NCBI GenBank assembly: GCA_035772405.1
Contig: JAYKKM010000153.1
Coordinates: 62,001-126,000, forward strand
Length of the DNA: 64,000 nt
Reading direction: 5' to 3'
Source: Chrysogorgia sp. JL179-B06
Lineage: Eukaryota > Cnidaria > Anthozoa > Scleralcyonacea > Chrysogorgiidae
Made by a program: the position numbers and the translations under genes. The notes under the pieces are model-generated. The model was not told where the DNA came from and made no database searches. It saw only the letters and a program-made list of their open reading frames with translations. Below are positions 1 to 10,300 of this stretch, one piece after another. Every line of letters begins with the position of its first letter. Positions within the stretch are counted from its first letter, which is position 1.

Positions 1-700
1 AGACCTCGCACGCCGTGGCCGTGTATTATTTCTGTTTTTCAAATATTCACAATTTCCAAAAGCCCGTTTCGTCGAAGAAATGTTTGAACGTTATCTCGGC
101 CAATATTTAACCGATTTAAACTCTGAAAACACATTTGGAATTAGCGAGTCAACATACATAACATACGCGTTTACTATATTACGAGAACGTGAGTACCCTT
201 CGTAAAAACGGTTTATGTACTTAGAAATTAGTCGATTATAAACTGGCACTTCATCGTATATTATTTTGAACGTTATCTCGATCAATATTTAACCGTTTTC
301 AATTCTGAAAACAGATTTGGAATTAGCGAGTCAAAATACATCACATATGTGTCTACTATATTACGAGAACGTGAATACCCTTCGTAAAAATGGTTTATGT
401 GCTTAGAAAGTTAGTCGGCTTTGTCAGCTAAATAATGATTAGCCGGTCACTTCGTCGAATATTATGTTGAATATCTCGATCAATATATAACCGTTTTCAA
501 TTCTGAAAACAGATTTGGAATTAGCGAGTCAAAATACATAACATATGTGTCTACTATATTACGAGAACGTGAATACCCTTCGTAAAAATGGTTTATGTAC
601 TTAGAAATTAGTCCGGGCTTGGTCAGCTATGATAATCTCGATCAATATATAACCGTTTTCAATTCTGAAAACAGATTTCGAATTAGCGAGTCAAAATACA
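1..700. repeat. Tandem satellite, about 160-200 bp period, 3.6 copies
   Basis: Four units begin near 87, 269, 472 and 632. Each starts with a form of ATCTCGNNCAATAT and then carries TCTGAAAACA, GGAATTAGCGAGTCAA, TATTACGAGAACGTGA and CCCTTCGTAAAAA in the same order. Units 1 to 3 are nearly full length and unit 4 is cut short near 700. Spacing differs between units because of indels. The short open frames here are not coding. Confidence 0.85.
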
Positions 701-976
701 TACTCGGACTCGGATTTCTATTTCCTCAAAAAACTATGTCTCTTGTGACGGTTCAATTTAATCTGAGTATCTAGTTACCAGTGCCACATTTTCCGATGCC
801 GCGCATGAGGACGGTTGATCATATATATATATATATATATATATATACCTATAAAGCCGATGCGAGATCAGGATCCGCTTGGATCTCGCGTGATAAGGGA
901 CTAAACGCCGGTCGATATTAGCACCCTCGCCCTCAGGCCTTCGGCCTTCGACCGGCGCTTCGCGCCGGGCGAGGGG
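701..976. other. Spacer with AT microsatellite and a GC-rich hairpin ending in CTAG
   Basis: An (AT)n run lies at about 821-846. From 925 to 976 the sequence folds into a compound hairpin: CTCGCCC pairs with GGGCGAG, and inside lie the small dyads GGCCTTCGGCC and GGCGCTTCGCGCC. CTAG follows at 981-984. A hairpin a few bases before CTRR is the classic 3' end of a Helitron, but no Rep/helicase coding or 5' TC end is visible, so the assignment is tentative. The left arm of the giant inverted repeat starts right at this point. Confidence 0.45.
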
Positions 977-1189
977 ATAACTAGAAATACATATACGCAA
1001 TAACCCCTCGCCTAACTGTCCTATCAGGCTCCTACGACCACGCTCTCTTAAAAGTGGTGTGTTATTAAAAAGATTATTTTGTGGGTTCCGTCGTCTGCAG
1101 GCTGCCGATCCACATTTTCCCCATAAACACCCGTGTTTATGCGAGAATGCATTGATATACATGTGAATGTGGGACTGCGAGCTTGGATG

Positions 1190-1312
1190 GTAAACAGATG
1201 AGAAGTGACGTTCATCAAGCTCAAATGCTCAGAAAATGTATCTGAGTCCTGGACGGGACTCGAACCCGCAACCTTCTGATTTATAGAGAGACTCTCTAAT
1301 CAATGTGCTACA
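1190..1312 (-). repeat. tRNA-derived SINE-like unit, left copy
   Basis: On the minus strand a perfect B box GGTTCGAGTCC lies at 1266-1256 and an A-box-like TAGCACATTGATT at 1310-1298, separated as in a tRNA. The acceptor and anticodon stems do not fold into a proper tRNA, and a non-tRNA tail follows. It is flanked by two diverged copies of a block containing AAAATGTGGATC and GCAGACG (about 1085-1125 and 1325-1365). A tRNA-derived SINE or tRNA pseudogene is most likely. Confidence 0.5.
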
Positions 1313-1438
1313 AATATTTGTATTTTTCGGGTCCCGCCGTCTGCGGGCCGCTGATCCACATTTTATTAACACCCGTGCGACTTGTAGAGTTGAGGATGCA
1401 TTGGTCGTTTTTCAGTCGTTTCTTTTCTCTTTCTTCAG

Positions 1439-1966
1439 GTAAGCACTCTCGAAAGCATGGGCTTGCCATCCGGTCAAATTAGAGGATGGATATTTGAAGA
1501 TGCCGTCTTCGAGGCGTTGTATACGGGCCTTAATCCCTTAGAAGTAAAAAAGTTTAATTCCGATGTGGAAACAGTGGATCTCAAGTTGATCAAGACGGGG
1601 GGCAGCCTTTCCAAGATTGGCGACTTTATCCCAGATGCCAATTATTGTTATATTTGCAAGCAAATGGAAGATGTCGATATCATCCTCAACGCCCATGGAA
1701 TTACATATTCCATTCAAGTTACTGTTCGTACCAAGCAAACGATCGCCAGCAAAAAGGGATTCTGGAAAACTGCTTCAGAAAAATGGAGGCCAGTTCTTTG
1801 TACAGCAGAAGATATGGAGGAGTTCCTCTCTACATCAAACTCTCTTCTTGCTGAGGAATACAGAGATAAAAGATTTTCAATTACAAACGCCAGTTGCATT
1901 GTGAATGACACATTGCTCGAGTCATTACAGTGCTATCCAGAGAAAGCGAAAGACGAAGAAGTTTGA
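1439..1966 (+). CDS. Terminal exon, REase-fold nuclease domain, inverted duplicate copy
   Basis: The exon follows a pyrimidine tract ending TTCTTCAG at 1438 and is open for 175 codons to TGA at 1964-1966. In-frame reading starts VSTLES before the first ATG at 1457. It is the inverted duplicate of the exon at 11769-12302. Visible signature: an N-terminal helix with GWIFEDAVFEAL, a strand DVDIIL, and a following strand YSIQVTVRTK. This E...D...QxT spacing fits a PD-(D/E)XK-type fold as seen at the C terminus of Crinkler/RHS proteins. It keeps the helix-1 Glu (FED) that the other copy has changed to Gln. No upstream plus-strand exons are visible in 1-1438, so it may be an orphan exon. Confidence 0.6.
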   Translation, partial: VSTLESMGLPSGQIRGWIFEDAVFEALYTGLNPLEVKKFNSDVETVDLKLIKTGGSLSKIGDFIPDANYCYICKQMEDVDIILNAHGITYSIQVTVRTKQTIASKKGFWKTASEKWRPVLCTAEDMEEFLSTSNSLLAEEYRDKRFSITNASCIVNDTLLESLQCYPEKAKDEEV

Positions 1967-2080
1967 GAGTCGGGCGGAGACTGGCCATATGGATGTTTGT
2001 TGGATATGTGCGATAATGTAGGATCATGTAATGATAGATGGGATAAGTAATATCAATTTATAATCATCAATTAATAATCA

Positions 2081-2242
2081 TATCAATTTATAATGTTGAT
2101 ATTTTTTGAAGACTGGAGTTGGGGGACATTTATGTATCAATTTATAATGTTGATATTTTTTGAAGACTGGAGTTGGGGGACATTTATGTATCAATTTATA
2201 ATGTTGATATTTTTTGAAGACTGGAGTTGGGGGACATTTATG
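2081..2242. repeat. 54-bp tandem repeat, three exact copies
   Basis: Three identical 54-bp units lie at 2081-2134, 2135-2188 and 2189-2242. As 54 is divisible by three, each unit reads through as an 18-residue peptide starting MLIFFEDWSWGT, but there is no other coding support. The same triplet is present in the other arm at about 11496-11657, so it predates the inverted duplication. Confidence 0.9.
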
Positions 2243-2261
2243 TATAGGTTATTGAACCTAC

Positions 2262-2327
2262 CGAGGTCAATTAGTTGTTTATAAACCGAGGGCGTAGCCC
2301 GAGGTTTATAAACAACTAATTGACCGA
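2262..2327. repeat. Hairpin around GGGCGTAGCCC core
   Basis: CAATTAGTTGTTTATAAACC and its complement GGTTTATAAACAACTAATTG flank a short centre with GGGCGTAGCCC. The mirrored copy is at about 11412-11470. It looks like one end, or a solo copy, of a fold-back element. Confidence 0.7.
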
Positions 2328-2523
2328 CAACTAATAGACCTCTTTCATAATGGCGGCCAGTCTAAATATTATTTCATATGCATGCAAATTAGCCTTTCTG
2401 GCCTCGTTACAAAGCAAAGATTCTTTGGAATTACAGACACACGAACGAGGTCAGAAAGGCTAATTTAAATGAATATAAAAGAATAATTAATTTGGGTGCC
2501 ATTATGAAAGAGGTCTATTGACC
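2328..2523. mobile_element. MITE with ATAGACCTCTTTCATAATGG ends
   Basis: The terminal inverted repeats are ATAGACCTCTTTCATAATGG and GCCATTATGAAAGAGGTCTAT. Subterminal parts also pair (TAGCCTTTCTGGCCTCGTT with its complement). The mirrored copy in the other arm is at about 11218-11403, and a diverged relative lies at 34960-35155. No coding. Confidence 0.8.
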
Positions 2524-3957
2524 GAGGTCCGGTTCAATAACTTTCTTATTACCCAACAAAGGAGGTTTCCTATTGGGTTTCAGTTTGACGTCAACAATTT
2601 ACATGAACACAATATGAATGCAAATTAAAGTGCATTTATTTAACAATTTAAATAGGACGGTGCTATATATGGGTTATAGCACTGGATTGGGTATATTAGC
2701 GATATATATCCCCCGCGGTAGATCAAAGAAAACCGACTTAGTTGGGTAATAAGGGATAGTTATGTATCAATTGTATCGATTGAGTAATAATTTAGGAATA
2801 AAATCAACTTTTGTTAAAAAAATAGAGTGTTTTATTGATTTTTCCGCCACTAATAAAAGTGATAATCTCACATGTGCGATTATTTATGATAATCGCACAT
2901 GTGACGATTATCGCTGAATAAGCATTAAAGGCTTATATAAGATGCATGTTTTTGTACAGACCGAGCGACGAACCAGCGAGGTCAGTGTTTAATTAATCAA
3001 ATAATCAATTTTTACTATTTTAGTTTCTCGAATGATGCAGGATCCAAGAAAAAACGAAGTGAAAATACACAACCTCCTCTTTGCTAGGCTTTCCATCTGA
3101 AAATTGTCCAAAATTGGAGAGGGAAGGCCCAAATATTCCTATGTCAGTTCAGGTGCCTGATTCAAAACTATTTTCTCCATAGCAAGGCCCCATGCTGTCA
3201 TTTTCACTTTCTAGGCTTTCCATCTGAAAATTGTCCGAAACTGAATTTTTGATAATTCAGTAATATTTACACAAGTTTACGCAGCCAGTTCGAAACATCT
3301 GCATTGCTTGTCGGCGAAGGGAACGATTTACCGACAATTGCATCTCCTCTGTTTGCATAATTTTCGGTGGAATATATTTGTCGGTGAGAACCGACCTTGA
3401 CTCTAGCTAGTGGAGCTTGTTGCGAGATCAGGGCGGATGAACCCGATTATCAGTCAATGGCAGAGATTCTCCAGTTACTGTATGTTGTACACATGTATGT
3501 ACTTTTTTATCTGTAATCTAGAATCTGACACATTATTCTATTGTGAGGCTATGTTACAGGACTGTACACTTTTATTTGGAAGTATATAATAGAGAACAAG
3601 CTGACATTGATAGGTTTTAAATTTATGGCACATACCATCTAAGGAAAATCCGGTAAAATCTAAATTTCACACTAGCAACATAACCACATAAAGAGTAACG
3701 TGCTCAGAGACACACACAGACGCAGACTTTAGTTAATGTTCTTTATTTCAGATGTCCCAACCCTCATACGAAGCTACTAGTATATATAGTCTTTGACTGT
3801 TCACGTGTTTAAACTTGATGCAAAATGCAACCTTTTGATCCTTTGGTTGGTTAAGAGAAGAACCGTTTATACAGCCAAAAGCTACACAATAAACCATGCT
3901 TTATCACACCAAACAGATCTGTGGAAATCATCACGGTAACATAAAGCAGCATATCAT

Positions 3958-4102
3958 CAGGGGACGGTTTAGCTTAAACGGCGGATAAGCTCAAAAGAGA
4001 TAAGATCTAAGTTCAGTCATTCACAAGATTTGTGAGAGTGTTATTAAAATTTGGCTTATCCACCGTTTAAGCTGAACGGGCTTCGTATAACCGGCCCCAG
4101 TT
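3958..4102. mobile_element. MITE with GCTTAAACGG and CCGTTTAAGC ends
   Basis: TTTAGCTTAAACGGCGGATAAGC near 3970 is matched in inverse by GGCTTATCCACCGTTTAAGC near 4055. The outer ends are GGGGACGG and CCGGCCCC. The mirrored copy is at about 9637-9778. No coding. Confidence 0.65.
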
Positions 4103-4413
4103 GCATTAGACAGATTTAGCAAAGAGGACGCGGACGTCAAGAGGACGTCATGAGATTGCGTGATATGGCGTGGATCCGTGTTATTTTTACTTCTGGTTTT
4201 GGTGAGGACGTCGTCGGGAATTTTAGGACGTGAAATGTGAGATTCGACGTCCTGTCTAAGACGCGAGTTGTTTTTGGTTGTTTTTCAAAGTAAAAAGGTA
4301 AGTACAAGCAAGAAATGTATTAGAAATAATAGTTCTGTACAGTTTTGTTTTATTTATGATACTTGGTGTATGTGGAAAGTATAACTGGGGCTTTTGTACG
4401 TTAATACTAATTG

Positions 4414-4606
4414 CTCTTTAAACATTGAGCGTGCAAGGGATGATGGGTAGCAGCTTATTTTGGGGCTTAAACCCAAGAAATGAGCTTTGTAACAACGAAA
4501 ATATACTGCAATAGGATTCCACTGGCCGCAGACATTGCACAACGTTTTTAGAGTTCAAGACCAAAAATAAGTCGGTACCCATCATCCCTTGCGCGCTCAA
4601 TGTTTA
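4414..4606. mobile_element. MITE with AAACATTGAGCGTGCAAGGG ends and TTAA flanks
   Basis: AAACATTGAGCGTGCAAGGG, continued by ATGATGGGTA, is mirrored at the other end with one change. TTAA sits at both borders, as expected for a TTAA-targeting (piggyBac-like) non-autonomous element. The mirrored copy is at about 9132-9324. Open frames inside it are by-products of the hairpin. Confidence 0.8.
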
Positions 4607-5359
4607 AGGTTTATATATTTTGAAAGGTCAACCTTTTTTGAATTGACTGTATATTTGCTGTCATTGTCATTAAGGTTGTCCAGATCAATTATATCAATAT
4701 ACATGCCACGTGACTTGTTGGTGTAGTCCGAAATATCGTTTGTGTAAATATAACCAAAAATTGCGCAATTTTCCAAGCAAATTGAGAAGTATCACTTCAC
4801 TGTGGCATAGGCCACGGCGACTTAAGTTTTGGCCACAGTTTTTTCGTCACGTAAACGCCAAGCACGCTCTGCAAGGTTGTAGGTTGTAAGAATGAAATGG
4901 TAGTTGGCCACTGGAGAATTTTGCAGAAACGGTGGTGATTTTCCAAGACGAAATGTTCAATTTATTCACGGACAAAAAAGTTCCACATTATTTACAGAGA
5001 TGCTGAGCATTTGTCAGCGCGAACATTCGTTTAACAGACATAAGATCACTTCACAGTGGCCAGCTAGTTTTTGCATTTTATATCATCCAAATAAATTTCA
5101 TTTTATCTTAGTCAATCATCAAACCTAACCTTGCAGCGCAAATTTCACAAATAGATTTTAGAACCGTTTTAACTTGCGTGATTGTGTTTGACGCTAGAAA
5201 GGTCGCTATTAAATACATTGTTGACGCTAATATTTTAATTAGTACTGTGAAGACGACTGGAAAAGTTTTGTTTTTGTTCAAAGTTTTGTTGTTTGCGCGG
5301 TGAGCACATGCAAACGAAGCGACGGAAACATGCGTGCGCACTGCGCGACACGAAATCTA

Positions 5360-5425
5360 ATTTCCCCCTTTTATGACGTATTTTTTTATGACGTATTTTT
5401 TATGACGTTTTTTTATGACGCAAAA
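5360..5425. repeat. Short tandem repeat of TTTTTATGACG(TA)
   Basis: Four copies of a TATGACG unit separated by T-runs. The mirrored copy is at about 8320-8385. Confidence 0.8.
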
Positions 5426-5879
5426 ACTCAAAGAAAACTTTTTGATATAGGTAGAGATATAATTGAGTTCTATTCATAAGTTCCATACTCTCAACGTGCA
5501 TTGAATATCAATGAGTTTTTTAAGCTATTCAAAACACTCGCGAGGCTTGGTGGTGATAACAATAACATGACCCTGCATAAGGCCTATTAGAACATGGTCT
5601 CAGCCAATCAGAACATGCTATTCTTGTGTCCCATATCCTATATTACAGTATATAACTTGTTAGTAAGTGATGCTATTGTTTTTTCTTTGTTCAAAGCCTC
5701 ATTAGTATGTTCTATATAGAGCATACATGTAATGTGAAGCCTAGTTCCAACCCTTTGCGGCTTCTATTTTATCCTTGAGACTCTATATCTCGTAAGAGCA
5801 TCACATGACCATTCTCTAAGTCATACATAATGTACTGATAAATACAAGTCATACAAAAAATACTGATAAATATGTACCA

Positions 5880-5990
5880 TAACGCTATGAAGTTAGTTGC
5901 CAGTTCACCACTGCACCGATGTCTTGCCAGTCTTGTATCTCATTTGAAATGAGTAATGGCTGGTGAACTGGCAGTTAACTTCACAAGGTT
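5880..5990. mobile_element. Short hairpin MITE, GAAGTTAGTTGCCAGTTCAC ends
   Basis: GAAGTTAGTTGCCAGTTCACC at 5889 is inverted near 5985 with one or two changes, around a 60-bp centre. The mirrored copy is at about 7750-7850. Confidence 0.7.
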
Positions 5991-6253
5991 GTCTAATGAT
6001 CGTGGCAATTGGAATTACTCCAAATTTCCGTGCATGGAATATCCCAAATTTCCGTCTCTAATTTTGGAGAAATTCGAAGATAAGTAGACGATTTATGGTA
6101 TATTTTGCTACGAAATCGTACGAAACACTATCTTTCGCCCTTGTGTTGAATGTTCAGCTAAACTTACCCCCGGGCTCGAAACAAAAATCGTCAAATGTTT
6201 AAGATGTGGGCACCGCATGCGTTTTGAATCGTGTCAAGTTATTGTAGCAAGCC

Positions 6254-6536
6254 TTCAAAATATATATTGATAGTTATTAAAATATAAATGATATTCATCT
6301 AGAAAAATTATTATTTACTTAGCTTCTTTGTCACGTGTTGTTTCGTTTTTTATTAAGTAAATTACATTTTTATTAAGCTATATATTTGGTATGCTAGCTT
6401 TGATAAGCCCTTATGGTTTTTCTAGGTATACCATGACCAAATTTGCTATCATTCATATGTATATAGTATAAAATAGCCTACCTTTTGTAACTTGCTTTTT
6501 TGGTCAAAATTAAATTTGTATTTGTATTGTATTTGT
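6254..6536. other. Insert found only in the left arm
   Basis: Both arms match up to GTAGCAAGCC and again from ATCAACCATACATC, but only the left arm has these 283 bases between them. They are AT-rich and contain no recognisable gene. It is an insertion in the left arm or a deletion in the right arm after the duplication. Confidence 0.7.
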
Positions 6537-6684
6537 ATCAACCATACATCTATTGTAAGATCCACATCGTTATTATATAGTCCTCCTCCCCCTAAGTTCA
6601 AAGCTCGACAATGGCTTGCAACATGTACGCACCGCGTACCTATTTTTATATCATTTATCATAATAGAGAATATAACAGGCTCAG

Positions 6685-6800
6685 ACTCGATGTACAGCGG
6701 CGATTTATTTTCAATTTTGACGTCATTGAGTGCTAGGAACAAAAGACAAGCACTCAATGACGTCAAAATTGAAAATAAACCCACCGCTGTACATCGATCT
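6685..6800. mobile_element. Hairpin element in the palindrome spacer, with two TGACGTCA sites
   Basis: CGATGTACAGCGG, TTTTCAATTTTGACGTCATT and GAGTG at 6687-6735 are repeated in inverse order at 6751-6798 around a 15-bp loop. It sits directly at the inner end of the left arm. TGACGTCA occurs at 6718 and 6758. Confidence 0.75.
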
Positions 6801-6976
6801 TGAGCCGTCGAGCAAACTACATAATCGCGGTGTCCAGAAGCATAAAATACGAGAATGAAAACGTTATTTCTCGAGTACAAGAGAAGATACCGTAAAACTA
6901 TTAACGCTGCTAAACATTATAATTAAAGGTCTTTTATTTAAAAGTAATTTGTTTTTTTACTAGAGTTCCCCTTTAA

Positions 6977-7378
6977 CGAACATTATTATGCGTCTCTTTG
7001 AAAGGGCAATTTATGAAACCGAATTATCTGAGATCATGATGAGTGAAATTTCTAAGGATCAGTTCGCGTACAAGAAAGGCTATAATTCTACAATGGCTTT
7101 AATTAAAAATCAGCACACCTGGCTTAAATGGCTGAACAGTGATGCAACATTAGTAAGAGTTTTCTCATTCGATTTCAGCAAGGCCTTTGACTCGGTATCA
7201 CACGAGATTTTGAACAAAATGCTAAAGCAGCTTCCTATTAATCCCTACATCAGGAGCCAACGAGTAGTTGTAGATGGCATGAAGACGGCATATCTCACTA
7301 TTAACTGTGGTGTTCCTCAAGGCACCGTATTGGGTCCTGTTTTATTCTCTATTATGATAAATGATATAAAAATAGGTA
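6977..7378 (+). mobile_element. LINE reverse transcriptase fragment (Jockey/CR1-like)
   Basis: The frame reads TNIIMRLFER, then FDFSKAFDSVSH near 7159 (motif A, with its catalytic Asp) and GVPQGTVLGPVLF near 7309 (motif B). It breaks off at NDIKI before the YADD box, where the sequence changes abruptly to GGTACGCGGTGCGTACATG. The fragment fills most of the palindrome spacer. Its last 40 bases lie inside the right arm and are copied in inverse in the left arm at 6637-6677. A dead LINE piece lacking motif C, EN and both ends. Confidence 0.85.
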
Positions 7379-10300
7379 CGCGGTGCGTACATGTTGCAAG
7401 CCATTGTCGAGCTTTGAACTTAGGGGAAGGAGGACTATATAATAACGATGTGGATCTAACAATAGATGTATGGTTGATGGCTTGCTACAATAACTTGACA
7501 CGATTCAAAACGCATGCGGTGCCCACATCTTAAACATTTGACGATTTTTGTTTCGAGCCCGGGGGTAAGTTTAGCTGAACATTCAACACAAGGGCGAAAG
7601 ATAGTGTTTCGTACGATTTCGTAGCAAAATATACCATAAATCGTCTACTTATCTTCGAATTTCTCCAAAATTAGAGACGGAAATTTGGGATATTCCATGC
7701 TCGGAAATTTGGAGTAATTCCAATTGCCACGATCATTAGACAACCTTGTGAAGTTAACTGCCAGTTCACCAGCCATTACTCATTTCAAATGAGATACAAG
7801 ACTGGCAAGACATCGGTGCAGTGGTGAACTGGCAACTAACTTCATAGCGTTATGGTACATATTTATCAGTATTTTTTGTATATGACTTGTATTTATCAGT
7901 ACATTATGTATGACTTAGAGAATGGTCATGTGTACTTGTGCTCTTACGAGATATAGAGTCTCAAGGATTAAATAGAAGCCGCAAAGGGTTGGAACTAGGC
8001 TTCACATTACATGTATGCTCTATATAGAACATACTAATGAGGCTTTGAACAAAGAAAAAACAATAGCATCACTTACTAACAAGTTATATACTGTAATATA
8101 GGATATGGGACACAAGAATAGCATGTTCTGATTGGCTGAGACCATGTTCTAATAGGCCTTATGCAGGGTCATGTTATTGTTATCACCACCAAGCCTCGCG
8201 AGTGTTTTGAATAGCTTAAAAAACTCATTGATATTCAATGCACGTTGAGAGTATGGAACTTATGAATAGAACTCAATTATATCTCTACCTATATCAAAAA
8301 GTTTTCTTTGAGTTTTTGCGTCATAAAAAAACGTCATAAAAAATACGTCATAAAAAAATACGTCATAAAAGGGGGAAATTAGATTTCGTGTCGCGCAGTG
8401 CGCACGCATGTTTCCGTCGCTTCGTTTGCATTTGCTCACCGCGCAAACAACAAAACTTTGAACAAAAACAAAACTTTTCCAGTCGTCTTCACAGTACTAA
8501 TTAAAATATTAGCGTCAACAATGTATTTAATAGCGACCTTTCTAGCGTCAAACACAATCACGCAAGTTAAAACGGTTCTAAAATCTATTTGTGAAATTTG
8601 CGCTGCAAGGTTAGGTTTGATGATTGACTAAGATAAAATGAAATTTATTTGGATGATATAAAATGCAAAAACTAGCTGGCCACTGTGAAGTGATCTTATG
8701 TCTGTTAAACGAATGTTCGCGCTGACAAATGCTCAGCATCTGTAAATAATGTGGAACTTTTTTGTCCGTGAATAAATTGAACATTTCGTCTTGGAAAATC
8801 ACCACCGTTTCTGCAAAATTCTCCAGTGGCCAACTACCATTTCATTCTTACAACCTACAACCTTGCAGAGCGTGCTTGGCGTTTACGTGACGAAAAAACT
8901 GTGGCCAAAACTTAAGTCGCCGTGGCCTATGCCACAGTGAAGTGATACTTCTCAATTTGCTTGGAAAATTGCGCAATTTTTGGTTATATTTACACAAACG
9001 ATATTTCGGACTACACCAACAAGTCACGTGGCATGTATATTGATATAATTGATCTGGACAACCTTAATGACAATGACAGCAAATATACAGTCAATTCAAA
9101 AAAGGTTGACCTTTCAAAATATATAAACCTTAAACATTGAGCGCGCAAGGGATGATGGGTACCGACTTATTTTTGGTCTTGAACTCTAAAAACGTTGTGC
9201 AATGTCTGCGGCCAGTGGAATCCTATTGCAGTATATTTTCGTTGTTACAAAGCTCATTTCTTGGGTTTAAGCCCCAAAATAAGCTGCTACCCATCATCCC
9301 TTGCACGCTCAATGTTTAAAGAGCAATTAGTATTAACGTACAAAAGCCCCAGTTATACTTTCCACATACACCAAGTATCATAAATAAAACAAAACTGTAC
9401 AGAACTATTATTTCTAATACATTTCTTGCTTGTACTTACCTTTTTACTTTGAAAAACAACCAAAAACAACTCGCGTCTTAGACAGGACGTCAAATCTCAC
9501 ATTTCACGTCCTAAAATTCCCGACGACGTCCTCACCAAAACCAGAAGTAAAAATAACACGGATCCACGCCATATCACGCAATCTCATGACGTCCTCTTGA
9601 CGTCCGCGTCCTCTTTGCTAAATCTGTCTAATGCAACTGGGGCCGGTTATACGAAGCCCGTTCAGCTTAAACGGTGGATAAGCCAAATTTTAATAACACT
9701 CACAAATCTTGTGAATGACTGAACTTAGATCTTATCTCTTTTGAGCTTATCCGCCGTTTAAGCTAAACCGTCCCCTGATGATATGCTGCTTTATGTTACC
9801 GTGATGATTTCCACAGATCTGTTTGGTGTGATAAAGCATGGTTTATTGTGTAGCTTTTGGCTGTATAAACGGTTCTTCTCTTAACCAACCAAAGGATCAA
9901 AAGGTTGCATTTTGCATCAAGTTTAAACACGTGAACAGTCAAAGACTATATATACTAGTAGCTTCGTATGAGGGTTGGGACATCTGAAATAAAGAACATT
10001 AACTAAAGTCTGCGTCTGTGTGTGTCTCTGAGCACGTTACTCTTTATGTGGTTATGTTGCTAGTGTGAAATTTAGATTTTACCGGATTTTCCTTAGATGG
10101 TATGTGCCATAAATTTAAAACCTATCAATGTCAGCTTGTTCTCTATTATATACTTCCAAATAAAAGTGTACAGTCCTGTAACATAGCCTCACAATAGAAT
10201 AATGTGTCAGATTCTAGATTACAGATAAAAAAGTACATACATGTGTACAACATACAGTAACTGGAGAATCTCTGCCATTGGCTGATAATCGGGTTCATCC

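Larger units (their letters stand above)
977..6677. repeat. Left arm of giant inverted repeat (palindrome)
   Basis: This arm is the reverse complement of 7338-12775 with only scattered substitutions and small indels. The outer match begins at 977 (partner 12775) and the inner match ends at 6677 (partner 7338). The arm carries one extra block of about 283 bp at 6254-6536 that the other arm lacks. It contains the tRNA-like SINE, a copy of the nuclease exon, a 54-bp tandem repeat and several MITEs. The stretches 3010-3950, 4610-5360 and 6000-6250 show no gene. No target-site duplication is seen at the outer ends. Confidence 0.95.

Noticed and set aside
758..1162. 134-residue minus-strand frame
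   Set aside because: It runs through a TA microsatellite and hairpin DNA and has no protein-like pattern.
1190..1312. Functional tRNA gene
   Set aside because: Only the A/B boxes fit; acceptor and anticodon arms do not pair properly.
4354..4600. Paired open frames in both arms (also 9137-9383)
   Set aside because: They lie inside a fold-back MITE and mirror each other through the palindrome.
6449..6880. 143-residue minus-strand frame containing a reverse transcriptase scrap
   Set aside because: It joins the 40-bp inverted LINE end with hairpin and arm sequence; not a gene.
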